A stretch of 64,000 nt of DNA from Blepharisma japonicum (taxonomy: Eukaryota > Ciliophora > Heterotrichea > Heterotrichida > Blepharismidae), in contig CATKHK010000076.1 of assembly GCA_949751835.1 (NCBI GenBank), positions 62,001 through 126,000 on the forward strand, written 5' to 3'. This document shows, in pieces, positions 54,815-63,373 of this stretch. Under the pieces are notes generated by a model, which had not been told where the DNA came from, did no database searches, and saw only the letters and a list, made by a program, of their open reading frames with translations. Made by a program: the position numbers and the translations under genes. How positions within the stretch are numbered: position 1 is the first letter of the stretch; each line of letters starts with the position of its first letter.

Positions 54815-56521
54815 TTAATCTATTAAGACAACCTTCGCATTCCAATTTCCAAAGCTATTTCCTGTATATTCTGTTAATATTCCTTTAAAGTCTGCTACGT
54901 AAACTTTAATTATAACACCAAGTGGCTCTATCCAACTGACTGCATCAGTAAGACAGCCCCTGGCAGTGAAAGTTCCTATAGACCACTTAAATCCGTTCCA
55001 AACATATTCTATAATATTTCCTCTTTCAGATCCTACATAAACTCTTATTCCTCCATCCAAAGAAGTCGCAGAGACTGCGTATCCTTCAGCTGAAAATTCT
55101 CCTATGTACCATTCAGAACCTCCATCTTTACATTTTTCAATGATTTTTCCGTCTATAACTTGATAAAGTCTTACATGTCGTATAAAAGGAGTTGTTCAAG
55201 TGATTGCAGACATAGAAATTTTGGTACACGATGAGGAATTGTCACTTTCAGATTCGTCGATATCACTGCTGGTTGTTTCACTTTCACTTGTGGTGGTTTC
55301 TGTTATTGTGACTTCGCTCTCAGTAGTTGTGGAGTCACTTTCAGAGCTTTCAGAGCTTTCTGAATCTTCAGATTCTTCAGTGGAAGATACAGGGATTACT
55401 TCATCGGACTCTTCAGCAGCACTTTCTGATTCACTAGTGGTTTCTGTTATTGTGACTTCGCTCTCAGTAGTTGTGGAGTCACTTCCAGAGCTTTCATTGC
55501 TTTCTGAATTTTCAGATTCTTCAGTGGAAGATGCAGGGATTACTTCATCGGACTCTTCAGCAGCACTTTCTGATTCACTAGTGGTTTCTGTTATTGTGAC
55601 TTCGCTCTCAGTAGTTGTGGAGTCACTTTCAGAGCTTTCATTGCTTTCTAAATCTTCAGATTCTTCAGTGGAAGATGCAGGGATTACTTCATCGGACTCT
55701 TCAGCAGCACTTTCTGATTCACTAGTGGTTTCTGTTATTGTGACTTCGCTCTCAGTAGTTGTGGATTTACTTCCAGAGCTTTCTGAATCTTCAGATTCTT
55801 CAGTGGAAGATACAGGGATTACTTCATCGAATTCTTCAGCAGCACTTTCTGATTCACTAGTGGTTTCTGTTATTGTGACTTCGCTCTCAGTAGTTGTGGA
55901 GTCACTTCCAGAGCTTTCTGAATCTTCAGATTCTTCAGTGGAAGATACAGGGATTACTTCATCGAATTCTTCAGCAGCACTTTCTGATTCACTAGTGGTT
56001 TCTGTTATTGTGACTTCGCTCTCAGTAGTTGTGGAGTCACTTCCAGAGCTTTCTGAATCTTCAGATTCTTCAGTGGAAGATGCAGGGATTACTTCATCGG
56101 ATTCTTCAACAGCACTTTCTGATTCACTAGTGGTTTCTGATGTTTGGAGTTCCTCTGGAGCGCCTTCAACGGTTACATCACGTGTTTCACTTGATTCATT
56201 AGTATCAACTTCTACAGTGACAGTAGGAGATTCGTTACGATCTTTTTCACTTTCCGTGCCTCCCCTTTTTACCTCAATTTCTACTTCTACTTGAGCATCT
56301 GGCTTATTACTATGAGTATTAGTAGTTGAAGTGCTTGTGCTTTCAATTTCTTTCGAAGCATTGCTATTAGATGATCCCCCTTTGTTTGTTGAGATTTGCT
56401 CGATTTGAGTAAATGCTGTATTTTGAGCTATATCAATTGTGTTAATTATTGATTGGTCATTTCTGGCTCTGAGAGAGATTAATGATGTTAACATCAACAA
56501 TAGAAGTCATATCTTTTGCAT
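54815..56521 (-). CDS. Secreted stalk protein with fucose-lectin-like C-terminal domain
   Basis: 568 residues, ATG 56521 to TAA, with TGA Trp at ~56507 (inside the signal peptide MQKIWLLLLMLTSLISLRA) and ~55194. Residues ~125-420 are six tandem Ser/Thr/Glu-rich units of 45-48 residues (TTSESESAAEESDEVIP; SSTEESEDSESS), a mucin-like acidic stalk. Residues ~435-568 are three repeats of the AAL/RSL fucose-specific lectin type: HVRLYQVIDGKIIEKC..., IRVYVGSERGNIIEYVWNG, IIKVYVADFKGILTEY. Each blade follows the pattern (I/V)(R/K)(V/L)Y, G-I-x-E, W-x-x-G-x-F. The family binds fucose at interfaces between blades. An extracellular glycan-binding or adhesin role is inferred. Confidence 0.85.
55270..56140 (-). 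repeat. Coding tandem repeat, 135-144-nt unit, 6 copies
   Basis: Six near-identical units encode the acidic Ser/Thr stalk (TTSESESAAEE... then TTTESEVTITE). Units differ mainly by short indels of three codons. Confidence 0.85.
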
Positions 56522-56600
56522 TTTTATTTTATAAAATTTTCTAAATATGGCTTAAATCTATCCGTTTTCGAAGAATTAAGCGATTAGAATAAACTGATGG

Positions 56601-56622
56601 AACGCTTTATGAATTAAGCGTT
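56601..56622. other. Short inverted repeat upstream of the stalk-lectin gene
   Basis: AACGCTT (56601-56607) and AAGCGTT (56616-56622) form a 7-bp stem with an 8-nt loop; the AAGCG word recurs at 56578 and 56649. Could be a chance palindrome or a regulatory site about 80 nt upstream of the start codon. Confidence 0.25.
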
Positions 56623-57021
56623 TTGTGGTAATTATGAAAAAATATAAAGCGTTTAGTGATTTTTAATGATTGTCCTAAATTGTATTTGCTACTTAAAAGA
56701 AAATTAGTCTTTTTTCTTTATAGAAAAGTCCCTCATACAAAAGACTATTAGATAGCTTAGCTGCTATATATACTGCAAGTAAAATGAAAAGTTGGTAGAT
56801 GAAGTTTTACTTGAAGAAGAGCAAAGAGCTTATAAAGTCATAAGAGCGTTAGCTTACTAATACTTAAAGAACACCGCAGATCTTTAAGCGAGGGCGCCAA
56901 GTCTCTAAGGTAAAACAGTATATATCAAATCTTTAAGTAGTTTCGTTATATTTTATATTGATCTCAAGCTCGTTAGACTTTAACATCTGCCTTAAGCTAG
57001 AAAAATGTTAAATAAGTAATA

Positions 57022-57438
57022 ATGTGCAAACCAAAAATCAACGAGTGAGATTACAATTATTGGCGAACTCAAATACATTATGAGCTAGCTACGAAAATTA
57101 TACTGAAAATAATCGCAGTTAAAAATATCCAATTAGTAGATGAAGAACTGCGCCTAATAGGTAGCCATTACCCCTACATTGGTCAAATATGGTTTACGGC
57201 GCGGTACCGTATAGAACTCATAGCTCGTAGAGTATCATTGCAGATCAACCCAAATGAAACAACGCATTCAACATTTTACAATAGTTTTAAACAGAAAATT
57301 GATGAATGTCTAACCTTACCATATCTATTTAGCAGTAAACATAGCAGAGAAGAAGTGCATGCTAATAGAAATGATATATGTGAAGTTGCAGAGCTTGTTG
57401 AACTTATTGATACTCACCTATCAGACATTCTGTCTTAA
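57022..57438 (+). CDS. Unknown 138-residue protein between the lectin genes
   Basis: ATG to TAA, one TGA read as Trp near the start (INEWDYNYWRTQ). The product is mixed alpha-helical with aromatic residues (QLVDEELRLIGSHYPYIGQI; WFTARYRIELIARRVSL) and an acidic C-terminus (DICEVAELVELIDTHLSDIL). No signal peptide. It uses codons rare elsewhere in the window (GCG, CGG, CGC, ACG clustered at 57194-57210). Not recognised. It lies on the opposite strand to both flanking lectin genes. Confidence 0.6.
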
Positions 57439-57525
57439 TCGTGGCAAAGCAATAACATATTGAATTTCTTCTATTAAATTTCTTTTTAAATAAAACTTGT
57501 TTACAATAAATAAGGAAATTCATTA

Positions 57526-57939
57526 TTAAATCCCTAAATCATTACTTAGTTCCCATTCATTTCCATTTTGATAAGAATACTCTGATATTGATCTGTCTTC
57601 ATCACTCACATAAACTTTAATTTTTGGGATTCCATCATCCAGCCAGCTTACAGCTGTTGATGAAATCCCTTCTGCTGTAAAGGATCCTTGATACCATTCT
57701 TCTCCATCCCAGCAATATTCATTAATAAACGAGCCGATTCCTACATAAACTCTAATGCAAACTCTATCTCCCATAGTTCATGAGGTAGCTGATACAGTCT
57801 CTCCTGGAAATGAAAATGCTCCTGGATACCAGTAACCATCTCAGCATTTTTCTTCAATGTTTCCATTTCTAGAGTAATAAACTCTGATATGATTTTCATT
57901 TGCGCTATCTCTCCAAGAAATAGCTGAGGTAGAAGCCAT
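57526..57939 (-). CDS. RSL/AAL-like fucose-specific lectin
   Basis: 137 residues, ATG 57939 to TAA, with TGA Trp at two sites (EKCWDGYWYPGAF and SATSWTMGD). No signal peptide. The sequence follows the bacterial Ralstonia lectin RSL closely: HIRVYYSRNGNIEEKCWDG, WYPGAFSFPGETVSATSW, CIRVYVGIGSFINEYCWDG, EEWYQGSFTAEG, then a third, shorter blade IKVYVSDEDRSISEY. RSL-type blades bind L-fucose through Arg, Glu and Trp, and those residues (R in IRVY, E in IEE/INE, W in CWDG) are kept in blades 1 and 2. Six-bladed propellers form by oligomerisation (RSL: two blades x three chains), so three blades may dimerise. The binding itself is inferred. Confidence 0.9.
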
Positions 57940-58138
57940 TATGGATTCTTTATATATCAGCTTTCTTAAAAATATTTACTATATTTTTATATTTTCAGAT
58001 CTTTTGCATGCAGATCAATGTGATTAAATATGCTTTTAAAACAAAATTCCGCTTTTCCAGATTACAGTGAATTTATTCTGATTATCTTTATCAATTTAAT
58101 TAAATGAGAAACAAGTTTTTTATGCTTTATAATAAAAT

Positions 58139-59227
58139 TTAAGTCAAAAGTAATCTAATCACTATGAACTGCATATAAAATGCCACAAAATTCTTAGTTC
58201 CTATATCACTGCTATTAAAAGAACCTGACGGTCCTGAAAATGACATGCATAGAGTAGCAACATATGCTAACATAAGCACAAATCCTTCAGTTAATAGCCA
58301 AGGAGAAGCTAAAAGATAATCTAAAATAACGTAAGTTCAATATAAAAAAACAGTCAAGATTAATAGTCCAAAAAATCCAAGTAATTCAGATAGTGCAAAA
58401 TTCTCAATTTGTTGAAGATTTTTGCCTTTGGGTCTGCGAGCATATGAATTTCCATGGATATAATCTGCAAAAAGACTGAATAGTAGAGCATAAATCATAA
58501 CTATTATATAGAGTATAATATATTCAGTAAATATCCCAAATAACCACTTCATGATTTCAAGTATTCCAGTTGATAGGCTTCCATAGTATATCTTGGAAAA
58601 TAAGATAACTCAAAAAGTAAATAATAAAAAATGATTCATGCCTAGTGCAGTATTTAGAGATGACTTACTTGATGAGTTAATTAAAGGGCTTCTTTTTCAG
58701 TATATCAAATAAGATGCTATTACATGTAAAACTGGGTATACAGAAGGAAATATTTTGCCATATTGAGAATTTTCATCAAGAGTAGCAGAGTAAATATACA
58801 AAATATTCCAATTTAACAGGAAGAGGACAGTAGATACTTTTTTATCTATGCTTTGCAGTGGATTGATTCAGAGTAAAATTGGGACTAGTAAGCTTAAATT
58901 ATAAGTTGATCTGCTATACCCTATATAAGCAAATATATCATATATTTTAGTAATATACCTTATGATAAAAAAATTTGAAAGTGAGTCTTCAAGTTTTAAT
59001 ACCTCATCTGAGATTCCAGCAATTTCTAAAATATTAAATATATATTCATTTCAGCCAAAAAACCTAAAAATATAGTAGTTTATAATAAGTCATAGAAGTA
59101 ATCTAAGCAATGACTTTAGACAATTTCTGTTATTTTGTAGTCAAGATAATAAAATGCATGCATCACAACAAAATAGGCACCCATAAAAGCATCCATAAAA
59201 GCATATTGCACCTGCGATACTTGACAT
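58139..59227 (-). CDS. Multipass membrane protein, unknown
   Basis: 362 residues, ATG 59227 to TAA 58141-58139, with seven TGA read as Trp; without that reading it would be broken into fragments. About eight to nine hydrophobic helices. The N-terminus is Cys/Phe-rich (MSSIAGAICFYGCFYGCLFC); a polar loop (NSYARRPKGKNLQQIENFA) sits between helices near the C-terminal third; the last helix is VAFYMQFIVIRLLL. No family recognised. It may be a transporter, scramblase or sensor, but I assign no function. Confidence 0.75.
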
Positions 59228-59686
59228 TTTAATAATCACCTTTAAATCAATTTGAACCTATTAGAATATTCAGCACAAAAAGAGAATAAAGGAGCCATTA
59301 GCAGCATGATGAATGATTATATAACTTATAATTATAAAATACAAAAACTATTATCTTGCTAACCTTAATCAATTTAAATTAAGGCTACACTAGTTTTATA
59401 TGATTTTATACATTTTTAAACACTTTTAGTTCTGAATTTTGCTTGGAAATCTAAATTGATAAAGAAATTCATACGTTCTCAAGCAATAGATTTGCCATTT
59501 ATTTATGAACCTCCTAAAAAATCATCTATCTATTAGAGGCCGCTTATTTTAATACTTACTTTATACTTATCATCACCAATCATTGCAGGCTCCATCATTC
59601 TCCTTACTTATCTTTATTATTTACTCTTCAATTTTTTGTTTTTTGTTCGGCATCCCAACATCTGTGTGTATCACCCTTCATAATTC
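59228..59686. other. Intergenic
   Basis: Nothing convincing in ~460 nt. One short frame near 59583-59768 (plus strand) is a shadow partly overlapping the 3' end of the bromodomain gene. Confidence 0.5.
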
Positions 59687-60290
59687 TTACTCTTTCAATT
59701 TATCGAACGTAGCTTTATTAATCATGTCAAGAGAAATCATGACCCTTTCTTTATCTAACTGTGTATAAGCTTGAGGACATTCATTTTCCACAATGGTCAC
59801 GATATGCGCCAATGCATCATGGCTTACTTTTTTAACCAGCTCAGAAAGCTCTGTTTTTTCTTCGACAGGAATCACTGGCTCTCTTGGTCTTCTTATAGGT
59901 GAAGGCTGAGGGATATTGTGTTCTGTGCAATAGTCGTGCATGAACTGCTCGCATTTTGATGCTTCTTCAGCAACAACCTAGTTTAAAAAATACTGATCCA
60001 GCAGGGTTATAAGTTTTACAGTTGTCCCAGATTAATTGGACGTCAAAAATGAACTCATCTAAATTTTGGTATTCGTTATTCACAAGACGTTTTCTGACTG
60101 TTGATAAGTCCATAGGCTCCTTGATAATTTCTGGATAATCTGTGAGACCTAACCCTACATAGTCGACAGGTAAGCGAAACCAATGAGCTCCTGGCTGTCT
60201 GCTGAGTGCTTTCAGGAGACCTTGAGCTCGAATGCACTCGTCTCTTGTAAGAAGCAATTTTGGTGGCCCTTGCTTTGATGTGGAACTCAT
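59687..60290 (-). CDS. Minimal BET protein: one bromodomain plus NET domain
   Basis: 195 residues in two exons (60290-59994 and 59977-59687), ATG to TAA. Residues ~10-115 form a bromodomain: LLKALSRQPGAHWFRLPVDY, DYPEIIKEPMDLSTVRKRL, DVQLIWDNCKTYNPAGSVVA, with the acetyl-lysine-binding Asn of NCKTYN. Residues ~140-195 match the NET (extra-terminal) domain of BET proteins (LSELVKKVSHDALAHIVTIV; VMISLDMINKATFDKL). BET proteins read acetylated histones and recruit transcription factors via NET. One bromodomain plus NET is the plant GTE layout, and much smaller than animal BET proteins. Confidence 0.9.
59978..59993 (-). other. 16-nt intron
   Basis: GTATTTTTTAAACTAG on the minus strand, phase 0. 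Retained, it shifts the frame so that the bromodomain gene ends prematurely; removed, it restores the end of the bromodomain (GSVVAEEASKCEQF) and the NET domain. Confidence 0.92.
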
Positions 60291-60832
60291 ATGATTTGAT
60301 AAAAATGGAAAATTGTGCTGAAGATTAAAATATCGGTATTATTTTAATTCTTTAGGTTCAAATATTAACATTATGAGCTTATATATTATGATATTTTCGA
60401 AAGAAATTTTCAATTGAAAAAGACTTTATTATTTGATGGAAATAATAATGATTGTGCTGAGAGTCACCAGAATTAATGAACTAGTCTATTAAGATTTAAA
60501 ATATTATCAGAGCTAAAATAAAAGTTTGGCAAATTTAATATCAGAATTTTTAAATAATTATCAAATCGAATAATGCCATGTTGTTTTTAAAGTTAAAATC
60601 TATTGGGTTTTAGGGCAAGGGGATATATATGATAATGTTACTGAAAATTAGGCAGAAATATATTTTTGATTTATTAAATGAAGTAAGGATTATGCAAGTA
60701 TTACTTAAAATATATTCTAATTTTAGGAAAAAGAAAATGCACCAAAAACACCTTTAAAGTCATTGCATTTATAAAATTCTGATAATTTTATGATTTTCTA
60801 AAATTGCTGAGTCGAAATATATTATTAAAATA
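60291..60832. other. Divergent intergenic region
   Basis: About 540 nt, AT-rich. One 39-codon frame with TGA as Trp (60373-60492) is likely chance. No RNA gene recognised. Confidence 0.5.
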
Positions 60833-61984
60833 ATGATACATCATATTTCCAAACGCTTCTTCACAGCAGATGTACCAGTTTTAAGCAAGTATACTAGACA
60901 TCTATGTCACGTCAAGCTTAACAGGCCTAAAGTCTTGAACTCTTTAAACGTAGAAATGTTTGACCATCTGATGTTAAATCTAAAAGATTGGAATCAAGAT
61001 ATGGACACCTGCGCCGTCCTTATGACTGGAGAAGGAGACAAAGCTTTCTCAGCAGGGGGAGATATCAAAGCCCTCTACGAGGCCAAGAAAAAAGACTCTT
61101 CATCCACCCTTCCAACACTTTTCTTTAGAAAGGAGTATGTCACTGATTATGGGTTTGCCAGAATGAGGCCAATACAGATCAGCATATGGAATGGAATTAC
61201 AATGGGCGGAGGTGCAGGGATATCAATGCATTCACCAATAAGAATTGCTACAGAAAAATCTGTCTTTGCCATGCCTGAGTGTGGTATCGGGTTATATCCA
61301 GATGTGGGGTCTAGCTATTTCCTATCAAGACTTCCAGGAAGCTTAGGTTTATATTTAGCTGTGACTGGATCTAGACTGTCTTCAACTGAATTAGTTCAAG
61401 CTGGAGTTGCCACTCATTATGTTCCACAAGCTCGCATAGGTGAACTTATCGAGCAACTCAAAGAAAAAATCAACCCACACACAAACGTCGTCGGGGTCAG
61501 TAAAATTGTCGAAAAATTCTCTGAAAAGGTCGAACCAAATACAAGTTTTTATGAAGAGGTCGAAAAGCACTTTGGAGGCGTGTCAAGTGTTGAAGAAATC
61601 CATACAAGATGTGCAGCTTCTCAGTCAAGTTTTGGTAAAAAGATTTATCAAGAATTGCAGAAATTGAACCCTCTGTCACAGAGAGTTACATTTGAGCAGA
61701 TGAGAAGAGGGCTGCAGATGAACTTAGAAGAAGCGTTTACAATGGAATTTAGATTATCAATGAATTTTGTAGCTGGAACTGATGTGTATGAAGGAGTCAG
61801 AGCTGCATTGGTAGACAAAGATAAAAACCCTAAATGGAGCTATAAAAGTGTTTTTGAAGTTCCTGATAGTGTGGTGATGGAATATTTTGAAAGACCTTTG
61901 GCCAAGGATTTTAAAGATTTATATGTAAGATCCGCCCTGACAAAGCTTTTGGAAGTTAAAAGAGATAATATAATTACGACTTAA
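60833..61984 (+). CDS. HIBCH: 3-hydroxyisobutyryl-CoA hydrolase (HIBCH)
   Basis: 383 residues, ATG to TAA, no TGA. The basic N-terminus (MIHHISKRFF) suits mitochondrial import. Crotonase-fold signatures specific to HIBCH: LNRPKVLNSLNVEMFDHL, FSAGGDIKALYEA, TMGGGAGISMHSPIRIA, FAMPECGIGLYPDVGSSYFL and LSRLPGSLGLYLAVTGSRL, with the catalytic Glu and Asp. The length matches the family (about 385). It acts in valine catabolism in the mitochondrial matrix, freeing 3-hydroxyisobutyrate from its CoA ester. Confidence 0.95.
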   Translation: MIHHISKRFFTADVPVLSKYTRHLCHVKLNRPKVLNSLNVEMFDHLMLNLKDWNQDMDTCAVLMTGEGDKAFSAGGDIKALYEAKKKDSSSTLPTLFFRKEYVTDYGFARMRPIQISIWNGITMGGGAGISMHSPIRIATEKSVFAMPECGIGLYPDVGSSYFLSRLPGSLGLYLAVTGSRLSSTELVQAGVATHYVPQARIGELIEQLKEKINPHTNVVGVSKIVEKFSEKVEPNTSFYEEVEKHFGGVSSVEEIHTRCAASQSSFGKKIYQELQKLNPLSQRVTFEQMRRGLQMNLEEAFTMEFRLSMNFVAGTDVYEGVRAALVDKDKNPKWSYKSVFEVPDSVVMEYFERPLAKDFKDLYVRSALTKLLEVKRDNIITT

Positions 61985-62010
61985 TAACGTTTAAAATGAT
62001 TTTATTTATA

Positions 62011-62892
62011 TTAAACATTTTTTTCTGACATTGCATGCTTGATGATCCATTTCCACTTTTGAAGGTCATTTAAGCTGTTGTGGCACAGAATTAGGCGCTC
62101 TTCTGCCATATACATTTCTTTTTCTCGGACAGTTCAGGAGTTTTTTTTCTCTTTAACCCTTCCTGTGTAAAATTTTCGAAAATTTGGAGGAGTTATGGTC
62201 ATTAAATGCCTTTCGGTTGGCGATTGTTCTCTATTTTTAGGAGGTGCAAGTTGAAAAGGTTTTTTCATCAGATGGCCTTTTTCTATACCTGGAGAATCCG
62301 GTGCGGAAAATCCTGTATGGGACATAGAGACGCTAATGGAAAAAGGTGAAGGGCTTCTTGAATTAAATGCTATAGGTTTGTTGTCTATTGTAAGAATTTC
62401 CATACAGAAATAATTAGATAAATTTTGGATCCTAAATGGCGTTTACTTTTCAATTTTCAAAATTTGATATAAAGGAATTGATAATAATGGCTTGCAACCG
62501 TTTATATTTGCTACATGGCTTTTATAATAGTGAAATGAATCATGTGTTAGCTCGCATCATCTTGAAATAAATCTATCTTTCGCTGATGGCTTGTAACGAA
62601 AGAGCTCTCCTTCATAGATGATTTCATTACTTGTGCTGAGCTCTGAGATAAAATTATCTTTTACGAATTTTTTTTTGGCCTTTATTTGTTCAATTTCATA
62701 GCTTGGCTTGCTTGAAGGCGAGGAATGAGTGCTAGCTTTTGGTAAATTAATTTCTCGAGACCCTTCATCAATGTTTGCCGATTCATCTAAAAATGAGTTT
62801 TTTGGACAAGCTTCAATTTTGGCTTCTATGTCTTGCCTTATCATTTCCATAGGCTCTTCTTTTTGGGCAGTAGTGCAGAGTTTTGAACCCAT
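62011..62892 (-). CDS. PH-domain protein with split PH and myristoylation-like N-terminus
   Basis: 288 residues in two exons (62892-62447 and 62431-62011), ATG to TAA, with two TGA read as Trp (ISRWCELTHDSF; KNSWTVREKEM). The PH fold starts at ~95 (IIYEGELFRYKPSAKDRFIS), continues through LLSIPLYQILKIEK and NYFCMEILTIDN, is interrupted by a ~75-residue disordered insert rich in Ser/Pro, and closes with the C-terminal helix (EERLILCHNSLNDLQKWKWI). The N-terminus MGSKLC could be N-myristoylated and acylated. A phosphoinositide-binding role is inferred. The gap to HIBCH is only 26 nt. Confidence 0.8.
62432..62446 (-). other. 15-nt intron
   Basis: GTAAACGCCATTTAG on the minus strand, phase 2. 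Retained, it reads TAA at once; removed, it joins the two halves of the PH domain. Confidence 0.9.
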
Positions 62893-63002
62893 TTATTAAT
62901 ATTTACTTGCTAGGCAAATCTTATTATTTCAATAATAAATAATGCACTCTTATTTACCCAACCATAACATTTTGTTTAGACTTCTTAAATAACTAATAAA
63001 AT

Positions 63003-63281
63003 ATGAAAATATTTTTACTAATTTTAACGTTAGTAAATTCATTAGAGAGATACACAAGTAAAATCGATATAAGAGAGAGTGAAAATATTAGCTGTGAAGA
63101 ACTTGGCTGTGATTATTGCTGTTTAGCGACAAATATCTGTGGGAGTGAAGAAGCTTGTGAGCAGAGAAAATACCCATTGATGATTATAAATTTATTTTAC
63201 ATAACTTGTGTCCTTGTTTGCACTGGAATGGTGCTATGGCATGTCTTAAATCGAGGAAAAGGTATAAATACTAAAGATTAA
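63003..63281 (+). CDS. Small secreted-type/type I membrane Cys-rich protein
   Basis: 92 residues, ATG to TAA. Signal peptide (MKIFLLILTLVNSLE), a short Cys-rich domain (CEELGCDYCCLATNICG, then SEEAC), one transmembrane helix (INLFYITCVLVCTGMVLWHV) and a short basic tail. The compact cluster of Cys next to the membrane suggests a disulfide-knotted ectodomain. Family unknown. Confidence 0.75.
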   Translation: MKIFLLILTLVNSLERYTSKIDIRESENISCEELGCDYCCLATNICGSEEACEQRKYPLMIINLFYITCVLVCTGMVLWHVLNRGKGINTKD

Positions 63282-63373
63282 ATTGTTATAATATCAAAAA
63301 TTTAGATTTAATCCTTTTAAAAACAGCACAATATTTCCTTTATCTTTAAATACTTGAATATCTCTTTTCATTT

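Noticed and set aside
55200-56294. A 364-codon open frame on the plus strand across the stalk-lectin gene
   Set aside because: Antisense shadow of the Ser/Thr/Glu repeats. The minus-strand frame has a signal peptide and continues into the lectin domain.
60373-60492. 39-codon frame with TGA as Trp
   Set aside because: Too short; expected by chance with two stop codons in AT-rich DNA.
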